Shown here: positions 1 through 6,540 of the stretch, piece after piece | How the letters are laid out: every line of letters starts with the position of its first letter | Position numbering within the stretch: the first letter of the stretch is position 1 | From: Rubrobacter sp. | GTDB taxonomy: Bacteria > Actinomycetota > Rubrobacteria > Rubrobacterales > Rubrobacteraceae | DNA: 15,884 nt | Assembly (NCBI GenBank): GCA_016781635.1 | Contig: JADDPY010000004.1 | Location: forward strand, 1-15,884 | Direction of reading: 5' to 3' | Translations under genes and position numbers: made by a program | Notes under the pieces: generated by a model | The model's input: only the letters and a program-made list of their open reading frames with translations | Told to the model about the DNA's origin: nothing | Database searches by the model: none

Positions 1-111
1 CCTCTCATAGACCGATGGGTCGCTGACTATGGCATTCTGCGCGAAGCCTTGAGGCGGCTCGTATCTGCGCTCCCCGAGGTCCTCGTGACCGTCTTTGCGT
101 TCCTCACTCAT
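1..111 (-). CDS. acsA: Acetyl-CoA synthetase, N-terminal fragment
   Basis: Only the first 37 codons are present; the gene leaves the window at base 1. The start is the ATG at 109-111, preceded on the minus strand by purine-rich AAGGGGAAAGGGAAA, which serves as ribosome binding site. After a charged, poorly conserved lead (MSEERKDGHEDLGERR) the peptide has the N-terminal signature of AMP-forming acetyl-CoA synthetases: PPQGFAQNAIVSDPSVYER, resembling the family pattern 'PP..F..NA.v.dp..Y'. These cytosolic enzymes activate acetate to acetyl-CoA through acetyl-adenylate, using ATP and CoA. The catalytic core lies outside the window, so the call rests on this short motif alone. A close acyl-CoA ligase relative is possible. 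Confidence 0.7.
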   Translation of the reverse strand, partial: MSEERKDGHEDLGERRYEPPQGFAQNAIVSDPSVYER

Positions 112-244
112 ATTTTCCCTTTCCCCTTGTCCATAACTTCCCTCCCGGCCTCACAACTCTGCCGCGGTGGTTCCCCTCCTATGCGCAAAGAATACCCGCG
201 CTCCGCCGGCGACAATCAGCCCGGACCTCCAAAGGTCATGGTGC

Positions 245-273
245 AGGATAATCATAGCCAAAGCTAACGTCAA
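245..273 (-). promoter_or_regulatory. Candidate promoter for the acetyl-CoA synthetase gene
   Basis: On the minus strand a -35-like TTGACG (268-273) and a -10-like TATCCT (245-250) are separated by exactly 17 bases. Transcription would start near 238, leaving a leader of about 126 bases before the ATG at 111. I see nothing else coding in 112-319, so this is the natural place for an independent promoter downstream of the TPR-like gene. The -10 matches consensus at 4 of 6 positions. Confidence 0.5.
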
Positions 274-319
274 TATGTGCCATGAATCGCAGGTCCGCCG
301 GCTTCTCCCCACAATCAAC

Positions 320-871
320 CTAACCCCTCGAAAGCCGCTCCAGGCGCTTGCGGAACCGAGCTGCGGAGCGGTCGTCCCCGGCCGTTCTCAAGACCTCGAC
401 GGCGCGGCGACACACCTCTGCGGCCTCGTCGGTCTCGCCCCGATACTCGTACAGGACGGCGAGACGCTCGTAGCAGAACGTACCGGCGTGTCCGGCCGAG
501 ACCGCCGCCCGGCAGTGCATCACGAAACGCTCGAGCTCCTCCGCGTCGCGACGGTTGCGAAAGTGCGTCTGGGCGAGGCACACGTGGGCGAGACCGAGAT
601 CCTCCGGCGTGTCCGCCAGGTCCAGGGCGGCGCGGCCCAGGGTGATGGCGAACTCCCCGTCCCCGGCGGCACCGGCCTGCGCGCTGGTAGTCGCGAGAAG
701 GGAGGAAGGGCTTGCGCCCCCGCCGGCATCCGCGTCGTGGGCGCGGAGGGTACGAAGGATGCCTTCCACGCTCCCCTCCGAAAGGTCGAGGGCCGCGTGG
801 GCGGAGAAGCGTGCGAGGTCCTCGTCGTCAATGGAGGCGAGAAAGGAAGCCAAGTTCTCCCAATCGGACAA
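320..871 (-). CDS. Small TPR-like helical repeat protein
   Basis: This is a 183-residue soluble protein with no signal peptide or membrane segment. The start is a TTG at 869-871; an in-frame stop lies upstream at 920-922, no ATG is available, and AAAGGAG lies 11 bases before the TTG. Residues 1-45 are acidic and helical, residues 46-70 form a Gly/Ala/Ser-rich linker, and residues 73-183 form amphipathic helix pairs typical of tetratricopeptide repeats. The clearest repeat is at about 130-163, with L-x-x-L-Y-x-x-x-G and D-E-A-x-x-x-x-x-R-A-V. TPRs generally mediate protein contacts, but no partner can be named. The gene diverges from the sulfatase-family gene across 131 bases. The protein family and role are not recognised beyond the fold. 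Confidence 0.75.
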   Translation of the reverse strand: MSDWENLASFLASIDDEDLARFSAHAALDLSEGSVEGILRTLRAHDADAGGGASPSSLLATTSAQAGAAGDGEFAITLGRAALDLADTPEDLGLAHVCLAQTHFRNRRDAEELERFVMHCRAAVSAGHAGTFCYERLAVLYEYRGETDEAAEVCRRAVEVLRTAGDDRSAARFRKRLERLSRG

Positions 872-932
872 GGTTTTATGCTCTCCTTTCGGGGCATCGG
901 TTGCATCGAGTTCGACGATTTACTCGGAGAAG

Positions 933-993
933 TTGTATCGCCGTGTAGGTATATGCCATATATAGCGGTAGATCGTAAATTCTTTGTTAAAAT
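933..993. promoter_or_regulatory. AT-rich divergent promoter region
   Basis: The 131 bases between the two divergent starts hold an AT-rich core. On the plus strand TTGTAT (933-938) is followed after 18 bases by CATATA, and a second -10-like TAAAAT lies at 988-993. The second would start transcription at about 1000-1003, on or next to the ATG at 1003, which has no Shine-Dalgarno sequence. A leaderless mRNA is therefore plausible. On the minus strand a TTTACG and nearby TATATA/CATATA boxes could serve the TPR-like gene. Which boxes are used cannot be decided from sequence. Confidence 0.4.
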
Positions 994-1002
994 CCTGCCC
1001 TT

Positions 1003-2967
1003 ATGAACAGGCGAGAAACAGAAACGAGAACGAAGGGCGCATTGTACGCGCTTCTAGGCCGGGATGATTGGATTTATCTTCTCGGTCTTCTGGTGCCGCT
1101 GGCTATATATAACGTGGGCCTCAAGGCGTCGCGCGTGTTGGGGCTCCCCGGTCCGGTGGGGCCTCTAGGGTTTCTGGATCAAGTGCGCTCGGAGGTATTC
1201 TTTAACCTGGGCTATGCGGCACTGTGGGTAGGGCTCTTCGCCCTGGTACGGCGTGGGGTCGGGCGGTGGATACTGCTCGTGCTTTTCCATCTCGCGGCGA
1301 TACTGGTCGCGACCATCACGACGAGTGCCCACTTCTTTTATAAAACCACGGGCTCGGTCCTCGACTACGATCTCATAACCCAGTCGCTCCGTTCCTGGGG
1401 GGACATCCAGGGCGTTATCGCGAACGAGACGACCACGCTGCACTGGCTGCTCATGTCGGTGGTGCTCTTCTACGCGATAGCGGGACCGGCGCTCCTGACG
1501 GGCCTCCTCGGCTCGCGGTTGCACGTCCCCGTCGAGACGCCCGGCAGGGTCCGATTCGCCCCGGTCGCTGTCTCTCTTCTGGCGGTATTATTAGGCGCGC
1601 TCTCGCTTCTGCCCGGCGTTACCGGATCGAGCAAGTCGTTCTCCCGCGACCCGTTGGCGAACATGGTCGTTACGGAGTTCTCCGAGCCGAACTTCGAGGA
1701 GACGAGCCCGGAGATTGAGACGCAGCTCGCCGCCGAGGACCAGCCAACAGACGCCTCCCTCGTCCAGACCGCGGGGACGCAGAAGCGAAACGTCGTGTTC
1801 ATTCACCTGGAGTCGACCCGCGCGCAGTCGACCACCGCTTACAACGATGACTTGAAAACGACGCCGTTCATGGACAAGCTCGCGGACGAGAGCCTCGTAG
1901 CCGAGAACGCCTACACGATCGTCCCGCACACCTCGAAGGCGATCACCGCCGTTAACTGCGGGGTAACCCCCAACCTCGTCAGGTCGATCACGGAGGCCGA
2001 GCCGGACGGTATCCCCGCGCAGTGCCTACCCGAACTGCTAACGGATCAGGGGTACGACTCCGTCTTCTTCCAGTCGGCTACTCAGGACTTCGAGAACCGC
2101 CCCCAGATCGCGAAGAACTTCGGCTACGAGGAGTTTTATCCCCTGGAGGCGCTGCCGAAGGAGGGCTTCGAGCAGGCGAACTACTTCGGCTACGAGGACG
2201 ACATCATGCTCGAGCCGAGCAAGAAGTGGCTGGAGGAGCAGAAAAAGCGGGGCAAGCCGTTCGTGGCCGAGTACCTCACGGTGACGGTCCACCACGACTA
2301 CCAGACCCCGGGCCGCTACGGCTTCAAGGACTTCGCCGAGGACGAAGAGTACAACCGCTACCTCAACACGATCTACTACCAGGACCACTTCCTGGAGAAC
2401 CTCATCAACCAGTACAAGGAGATGGGGCTTTACGAGGACACGATCTTCGTCCTCTACGGCGACCACGGCGAGGGCTTCGGCGAGCACGGACGCCGCCAGC
2501 ACGACAACACGATCTACCAGGAGGGCATCAAGATACCGCTCCTTATCCACGACCCGCAGCGCTTCCAGAACGGTATGCGCGTCCTCCCGCCGACAAACCA
2601 GCTCGACATCGTGCCGACGGTGCTGGACCTCCTGGGCTACGGCGTTACCGGCGGCACCTACCCGGGCTCCTCGCTCGTCAGCCCGCTGCCGATGGATAGG
2701 ACAGTTTACGCCTCCTGCTTCTACGACCAGACCTGCCTGGCTAGCATCAAAGGCAAGGAGAAGTACATTTACCACTTCGGCAACCAGGAGGACGAGTACT
2801 TCGACCTCGCCAAGGACCCCACGGAGAAGCAGAACATCGCCGACGAGCACGCGGAGGAGATCGAGCGCCGCCGAGAGAGCCTCCTCGCGTGGCGCTCGAA
2901 GGTGAACACGATCTACGAGCGCCACCGCGACTCGCTCATGGGCGAGACGACGATGATGTCCGAGTAA
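1003..2967 (+). CDS. LtaS/OpgB-type membrane sulfatase-family transferase
   Basis: This 654-residue protein has about five N-terminal membrane helices (roughly residues 24-45, 66-82, 87-108, 147-168, 185-205), then a linker and a C-terminal sulfatase/alkaline-phosphatase fold domain from about 262, predicted to face outward. Visible family residues are the metal-ligand Glu270 in HLES, the nucleophile region T310-S311-K312 in 'PHTSKA', D487-H488 in GDHGE, and H500. This layout is that of lipoteichoic acid synthase and phosphoglycerol or phosphoethanolamine transferases, which move a phospho-head-group from a lipid donor to a cell-envelope acceptor through a Thr intermediate. A true sulfatase is less likely because the CxPxR formylglycine motif is absent. 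The ATG at 1003 lacks a ribosome binding site. Donor and acceptor are unknown. Confidence 0.85.
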   Translation: MNRRETETRTKGALYALLGRDDWIYLLGLLVPLAIYNVGLKASRVLGLPGPVGPLGFLDQVRSEVFFNLGYAALWVGLFALVRRGVGRWILLVLFHLAAILVATITTSAHFFYKTTGSVLDYDLITQSLRSWGDIQGVIANETTTLHWLLMSVVLFYAIAGPALLTGLLGSRLHVPVETPGRVRFAPVAVSLLAVLLGALSLLPGVTGSSKSFSRDPLANMVVTEFSEPNFEETSPEIETQLAAEDQPTDASLVQTAGTQKRNVVFIHLESTRAQSTTAYNDDLKTTPFMDKLADESLVAENAYTIVPHTSKAITAVNCGVTPNLVRSITEAEPDGIPAQCLPELLTDQGYDSVFFQSATQDFENRPQIAKNFGYEEFYPLEALPKEGFEQANYFGYEDDIMLEPSKKWLEEQKKRGKPFVAEYLTVTVHHDYQTPGRYGFKDFAEDEEYNRYLNTIYYQDHFLENLINQYKEMGLYEDTIFVLYGDHGEGFGEHGRRQHDNTIYQEGIKIPLLIHDPQRFQNGMRVLPPTNQLDIVPTVLDLLGYGVTGGTYPGSSLVSPLPMDRTVYASCFYDQTCLASIKGKEKYIYHFGNQEDEYFDLAKDPTEKQNIADEHAEEIERRRESLLAWRSKVNTIYERHRDSLMGETTMMSE

Positions 2968-3071
2968 CGTCCCGGCCCTCGGGTAAGCTTTCTAGCGGGC
3001 CCAGCTTGCTTCCCCTAGACTGTGCCCCTGCGTTTTCGCTGCAGATAGATTGTGGAGATCCTACATACCCT

Positions 3072-3077
3072 GGGAGG
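3072..3077 (+). promoter_or_regulatory. Ribosome binding site that fixes the fabI start
   Basis: GGGAGG lies four bases before the ATG at 3082. It supports that start over the in-frame GTG at 3052, which has no such site. No convincing promoter is seen in 2968-3081. Confidence 0.6.
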
Positions 3078-3081
3078 TTCG

Positions 3082-3858
3082 ATGGCCGGTCTTTTGGAAG
3101 GCAAGAAGGTGCTCGTGACGGGCGTTCTGGATCGGCGGTCCATCGCCTATTCGGCGGCGCGCCTGGCAACGGAGCAGGGCGCTGAGATCGCCCTGACGGG
3201 CTTCGGGAGGGCGATGAGCCTGACGACCCGAACCGCGAAGCGCCTCGGCGAGCCTCCGGTCCTGGAGCTCGACGTCAACAAGCCGGAAGACATACAAGCC
3301 GCGGCCGAAGACCTGAAGGAGCGCTGGGGCGAGATCCACGGGATCCTGCACGCCGTCGCGTTCGCCCCCGAGGACGCTCTGGGGGGGAACTTCCTGACGG
3401 CCGAGTGGCCTTCCGTGGCAACGGCGGTGCAGACCTCCGCCTACTCCTTAAAGGCCCTGGCCGTAGGGCTCTCCGACCTCATGAAGCCTGGCGCCTCCAT
3501 CGTCGGCCTCGACTTCGACGCCCGCGTCGCCTGGCCCGCCTACGACTGGATGGGCGTCGCCAAGGCCGCTTTGGAATCCACCTCACGCTACCTCGCCCGC
3601 GACCTTGGGCCGAAAGGCATACGAGTCAACCTCGTCTCGGCGGGGCCGTTGAGGACGCTGGCGGCCAAGGGGATCGCAGGCTTCCAGGAGATCGAGGGCG
3701 AGTGGGGCCGGCAAGCCCCCCTGGATTGGAGCACCACCGACCCTGAGCCCGTCGGCAAAGCCGTCGTGAGCCTCCTGTCAGACTGGTGGCCGGCGACGAC
3801 CGGCGAGCTGATCCACGTGGACGGCGGCTACCATGCCATGGGAGCCCCAATCAGGTAA
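3082..3858 (+). CDS. fabI: Enoyl-[acyl-carrier-protein] reductase (NADH), FabI/InhA type
   Basis: This cytosolic 258-residue SDR enzyme catalyses the last reduction of the type II fatty-acid elongation cycle, from trans-2-enoyl-ACP to acyl-ACP. The Rossmann start is LVTGVLDRRSIAYSAA (residues 11-26), with LDV at 63-65. The catalytic set matches InhA Phe149/Tyr158/Lys165: F145 in 'GLDFD', Y154 in 'PAYDWM' and K161 in 'VAKAAL'. The substrate-loop and C-terminal motifs 'SAGPLRTLA' and 'SDWWPATTGELIHVDGG' are present. Overall it resembles mycobacterial InhA more than the E. coli enzyme. Residues 90-94 read HAVAF where E. coli FabI has HSIGF, so Ala replaces Ser91 and Gly93, positions linked to inhibitor resistance in relatives. 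The gene stands alone between the sulfatase-family gene and the convergent dnaB. Confidence 0.95.
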   Translation: MAGLLEGKKVLVTGVLDRRSIAYSAARLATEQGAEIALTGFGRAMSLTTRTAKRLGEPPVLELDVNKPEDIQAAAEDLKERWGEIHGILHAVAFAPEDALGGNFLTAEWPSVATAVQTSAYSLKALAVGLSDLMKPGASIVGLDFDARVAWPAYDWMGVAKAALESTSRYLARDLGPKGIRVNLVSAGPLRTLAAKGIAGFQEIEGEWGRQAPLDWSTTDPEPVGKAVVSLLSDWWPATTGELIHVDGGYHAMGAPIR

Positions 3859-3866
3859 CGTATGAT

Positions 3867-3890
3867 CCCGCCCTTTTCCATCGGGCGATT
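3867..3890. terminator. Weak candidate terminator between fabI and dnaB
   Basis: The convergent 74-base gap contains CGCCC (loop TTTTCCATC) GGGCG, a 5-bp GC-rich stem. Neither strand has a proper run of T residues after it. It may stop transcription from one or both sides, but this is weak. Confidence 0.3.
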
Positions 3891-3932
3891 CTCCGCCGGG
3901 GCCGTTCGGTCTGCCGTCCGCCTCCGCCCTCG

Positions 3933-5345
3933 CTACCGGCGGGCGAGAGATGCGAACTTGGTGTATTGCTCGAGCCAGGCGAGCTGGACCTTGCCGGTGG
4001 GGCCGTTACGGTGCTTGCCGACGATGACCTCGGCTATGCCCTTGTCGTCGGACTCCGGGTTGTAATACTCGTCTCGATACAAAAACATCACCATGTCCGC
4101 ATCTTGCTCGATGGCGCCCGAATCGCGAAGGTCGGAGAGGAGCGGGCGCTTGTCGTGGCGCTGCTCGACGGCGCGGGAGAGCTGGGCGATGGCCAGGACC
4201 GGGACGTCCAGGTCGCGGGCGAGCACCTTGAGGCCGCGGCTGATCTCCGCGATCTCCTGCTGGCGGTTCTCGCGGTTGTTGCCGACCATGAGCTGCAGGT
4301 AGTCGATGACAATTAGGGAGAGCGGTGGCCCGACCTCTCCGTCCTCACCTCTCTGCGAGTTGAGGCGCGAGGCCAAACGCCGCGTCTTGGCGCGCATCTC
4401 CATGAGGTTCACGCCGGCGGAGTCGTCGATCCAGATGGGCGCCTTGGCGACCTCGGCCACGCCACGTACCAGCTTGGGCCAATCCTCGGCTTTTACGTTG
4501 CCGCTCCTCAAGTCCTGCGTCCTGATGCGCGTCGTCTGGCTTATAAGACGCTGGACGAGCTGCTCCTTGCTCATCTCCAGCGAGAAGATCGCCACGGGCA
4601 ACCCCTTTTCGCCCGCCGCATGCCATATAGCATTCAAAGCGAACGCCGTTTTTCCCATGGCTGGTCTCGCGGCGAGTACTACGAGATCGCTCTTGTGGAA
4701 ACCGGTGGTGAGCTGGTCGAGATCCTCGAATCCGGCCTCGACGCCGGTGACCTCGCCCTCCTGATCGTAGAGCTTTTGGATCATCTCCAGTGCTCCCGGC
4801 GCGAGCTCCGAGACGGGGGCGAGCTGCTCTTTAGCCGTGCGGTTGGAGACGCCGTATATCAGCTGTTCTGCGGCGTCGAGCGCCTGGGTGACGTCCTCGG
4901 GCTCGTTGAAGGCCTCTTCGGTGATGCGGCTACCGGCGTCTATGACGGACCGGAGGAGTGACTTACCGCGCACGATGTCCGCGTACCTCGCGGCGTTCGC
5001 CGCCGTCGGTACGCTCTCGACAAGCTGGAAGACGTACTGGCGCCCGCCCACGCGGTCGAACTCGCCGACGTTCCGGAGCTCTCCGGCGAGGGTGAGCTGG
5101 TCTATGGGGTTGCCGCGCTCGGCGAGACGCATCATGCACCTGTACAAGACCCGGTGCGTTTCGGAGTAGAAATCCCCGTCCTGGAGGCGCTCGCTCACCA
5201 CCGAAACGGCGGCCTCGGAGACGAGCATCGCCCCTATAACCGCCCTCTCGGCGTCCAGGTCGTGGGGCGGCACGCGAGCATCGGCCGGGCCCATATTCGG
5301 CCCAGCCGGTACACCCCGGATCCTGCCCCTGCTACTGCGTTCCAT
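3933..5345 (-). CDS. dnaB: Replicative DNA helicase DnaB
   Basis: DnaB is the hexameric 5'-3' helicase that opens the replication fork and recruits primase. From the ATG at 5343-5345 the product is 470 residues, within the family range. Residues 26-130 are the N-terminal domain ('PPHDLDAERAVIGAML') and about 195-470 the RecA-like motor. Motor features are Walker A RPAMGKT (227-233), catalytic Glu257 in FSLEMS, Walker B IVIDYLQLM (345-353), and downstream the 'AIAQLSRAVEQR' and 'LSDLRDSGAIEQDAD' motifs. There is no intein. A short polar segment (about 329-341) precedes Walker B and is not usual. The ATG has GGGAG three bases upstream. An in-frame TTG at 5366 would overlap the T-run of the upstream terminator and lacks a binding site. 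The gene follows rplI after that terminator. Confidence 0.95.
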   Translation of the reverse strand: MERSSRGRIRGVPAGPNMGPADARVPPHDLDAERAVIGAMLVSEAAVSVVSERLQDGDFYSETHRVLYRCMMRLAERGNPIDQLTLAGELRNVGEFDRVGGRQYVFQLVESVPTAANAARYADIVRGKSLLRSVIDAGSRITEEAFNEPEDVTQALDAAEQLIYGVSNRTAKEQLAPVSELAPGALEMIQKLYDQEGEVTGVEAGFEDLDQLTTGFHKSDLVVLAARPAMGKTAFALNAIWHAAGEKGLPVAIFSLEMSKEQLVQRLISQTTRIRTQDLRSGNVKAEDWPKLVRGVAEVAKAPIWIDDSAGVNLMEMRAKTRRLASRLNSQRGEDGEVGPPLSLIVIDYLQLMVGNNRENRQQEIAEISRGLKVLARDLDVPVLAIAQLSRAVEQRHDKRPLLSDLRDSGAIEQDADMVMFLYRDEYYNPESDDKGIAEVIVGKHRNGPTGKVQLAWLEQYTKFASLARR

Positions 5346-5364
5346 GGACTCCCAAGAATGGACC

Positions 5365-5395
5365 AAAAAGGACCCCGTTACAAGACGGGGTCCTT
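5365..5395 (-). terminator. Intrinsic terminator between rplI and dnaB
   Basis: A perfect inverted repeat, GGACCCCGT (5370-5378) and ACGGGGTCC (5385-5393) with a 6-base loop, can be extended by two A-T pairs. On the minus strand it is followed by TTTTT (5365-5369), so it is a textbook Rho-independent terminator for the rpsF-rpsR-rplI transcript. It sits only about 20 bases before the dnaB ATG, so dnaB is expressed either by readthrough or from a promoter overlapping this element. Confidence 0.85.
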
Positions 5396-5450
5396 GAGGC
5401 TTTAGTTCAGGTTGCAGCCCAAGTTACACCTGAGCTTTACCCCAGTTACA
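5377..5450 (-). repeat. Three copies of TGTAAC in the rplI-dnaB spacer
   Basis: On the minus strand TGTAAC occurs at 5445-5450 (overlapping the rplI stop), at 5423-5428, and as TTGTAAC in the terminator loop at 5377-5383. Each is followed by a G-rich run (TGGGG, TTGGG, GGGG). The first lies in a small CCCCA...TGGGG hairpin (5440-5458) and the second inside a CAGGT...ACCTG inverted repeat. These may be tandem RNA hairpins or protein sites, or simply chance in a short spacer. Confidence 0.35.
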
Positions 5451-5895
5451 GCTTGGGGACAACGATGATCTTGACGCTCGCCTCGATCTCGCCGTGTACC
5501 TGGATCGGCACCTGGTGCGTTCCGAGGGTCCTTATAGGCTCTTCGAGCTTGACGCGGCGCCGGTCGATCCGAATGCCGCGGGCCCGCTCGATGGCCTGGG
5601 CGATGTTCGCGGGGGTTATGGAGCCGAAGATGCGCTCGTCCTCCCCGGTGCGGGCCTCGATGGTGATGACGCTCTTGTTCAAGGTAGCGGCTACCTCGCC
5701 GGCACGCTCGGCCATGCGCTGGTCGCGCTCCTCGGCCTCCTGGATCTCCCGGCGTGCCTCCTCCATCTTGGCGGCGGTCGCTACTTCGGCGAGGCCGCGG
5801 GGGACGAGGAAGTTACGCACATAGCCGCGGCTAACGTCCACGATGTCGCCCCGCTGGCCGATCTTCTCTACATCCTGTCTAAGGATCACCTGCAT
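5446..5895 (-). CDS. rplI: 50S ribosomal protein L9
   Basis: This 149-residue protein has the standard L9 length and layout. The N-terminal domain that binds 23S rRNA opens MQVILRQDVEKIGQRGDIVDVSRGY, split here as MQVILRQDVEKIG and QRGDIVDVSRGY, with 'VRNFLVPRGLA' after it. A long central helix follows (about 40-75, rich in Glu/Arg/Ala), then the C-terminal domain (about 80-149) with 'FGSITPANIAQAI' and 'KLEEPIRTLGTHQVPIQVH'. The ATG at 5893-5895 follows GGGGG at a good distance. The gene starts 10 bases after the rpsR stop, in one transcript, and is terminated by the strong hairpin at 5365-5395. Confidence 0.97.
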   Translation of the reverse strand: MQVILRQDVEKIGQRGDIVDVSRGYVRNFLVPRGLAEVATAAKMEEARREIQEAEERDQRMAERAGEVAATLNKSVITIEARTGEDERIFGSITPANIAQAIERARGIRIDRRRVKLEEPIRTLGTHQVPIQVHGEIEASVKIIVVPKL

Positions 5896-5905
5896 GGCGT
5901 ACCCC

Positions 5906-6160
5906 CTACTGCCCGGCCACGTATGGCAGGAGCGCCATCTCGCGGGCGCGCTTGATCGCCACGGCCGCCTCGCGCTGGTGCTGTGGGCAGAGCCCGGTGA
6001 CCCTGCGGGCCCGGATCTTGCCGCGGTCCGACGTGAACCTGCGGAGCGTGTTGTAGTCCTTGTAGTCCACGTAAGTTATGTCTTCTTTGTGGAACACGCA
6101 GGGCTTGGCCTTGACCGGACGCTCCCGGCGAGAGCCACCGGTCCTTCTCTTCTGACCCAT
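5906..6160 (-). CDS. rpsR: 30S ribosomal protein S18, CxxH/CxxH variant
   Basis: This 84-residue platform protein pairs with S6 in the 30S subunit. The conserved core '[19 protein letters not shown]' and 'RARRVTG' and the terminal '[14 protein letters not shown]' identify it. It carries C21-V-F-H24 and C58-P-Q-H61. Zinc-type S18 proteins, such as actinobacterial ones, usually have CxxC and CxxH, so here one Cys is replaced by His, which can still bind zinc. The ATG at 6158-6160 has GAGGAG eight bases upstream. It lies 27 bases after rpsF; the ssb gene commonly found between them is absent. Confidence 0.97.
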   Translation of the reverse strand: MGQKRRTGGSRRERPVKAKPCVFHKEDITYVDYKDYNTLRRFTSDRGKIRARRVTGLCPQHQREAAVAIKRAREMALLPYVAGQ

Positions 6161-6187
6161 ATATCTGTCTCCTCTTTACTTTAGGTG

Positions 6188-6526
6188 CTAGCCCGCGACC
6201 TCGGCCGTCTCCTCTTCGGGGACCGGCTGGTTCGCGTAGTTCGGCGGGAGCTTCACGATTATGTGCCTGAGAACGTCGTCGGAGACGCGCAGGATGCGCT
6301 TGAGCTCCAGGAGCGTCCGCTCGCCGACGGTGAACTCCATGACGAAATAGAACCCGTCGGTGCGGTGGTCGATCTCGTACGCAAGCTTGCGCCGGCCCCA
6401 GTTGTTCTGTTCGCCAACCTCGCCACCCGTCCGCTCGATGATGGTGCGAAAACGCGCCACCGTGTTCTCGACCTGCTCCTCGTCGAGCTCGGGAATGACT
6501 ATGAGCATGACTTCGTAAGTATCTAT
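6188..6526 (-). CDS. rpsF: 30S ribosomal protein S6, apparent ATA start
   Basis: S6 binds S18 on the 30S platform. The first ATG (6506-6508) would give 106 residues starting MLIVIPELDEEQ. That loses the first part of strand beta-1, which in S6 proteins normally reads M-x-x-Y-E-x-M. The in-frame codons just upstream encode DTYEV, restoring the pattern, and start with ATA at 6524-6526. A full Shine-Dalgarno GGAGGAGG (6533-6540) lies six bases before this ATA but 24 bases before the ATG. No ATG, GTG or TTG lies between. I therefore place the start at ATA, giving 112 residues; a conservative caller would end the gene at 6508. Conserved features include 'WGRRKLAYEI' and 'GFYFVMEF'. The gene leads the rpsF-rpsR-rplI transcript. 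Confidence 0.9.
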   Translation of the reverse strand: MDTYEVMLIVIPELDEEQVENTVARFRTIIERTGGEVGEQNNWGRRKLAYEIDHRTDGFYFVMEFTVGERTLLELKRILRVSDDVLRHIIVKLPPNYANQPVPEEETAEVAG

Positions 6527-6532
6527 CTTGCG

Positions 6533-6540
6533 CCTCCTCC
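6533..6540 (-). promoter_or_regulatory. Ribosome binding site that decides the rpsF start
   Basis: GGAGGAGG on the minus strand is the strongest Shine-Dalgarno sequence in the window. It is six bases from an in-frame ATA and 24 from the first ATG, and is the main evidence for initiation at ATA. Confidence 0.75.

Noticed and set aside
167..1006. Plus-strand open frame of 279 codons
   Set aside because: It lies opposite the TPR-like gene, has no family resemblance or binding site, and its sequence looks like an antisense shadow of GC-rich codons.
2038..2925. Minus-strand open frame of 295 codons inside the sulfatase-family gene
   Set aside because: Composition is Val/Leu/Glu/Arg-rich as expected for the complement of third-position GC codons; the plus-strand protein has clear motifs.
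1003..2967. True sulfatase function
   Set aside because: The CxPxR/SxPxR maturation motif is lacking and the membrane-anchored layout matches the LtaS/OpgB group.
3052..3081. GTG at 3052 as the fabI start
   Set aside because: It would add ten residues not found in the family and has no ribosome binding site; the ATG at 3082 has GGGAGG.
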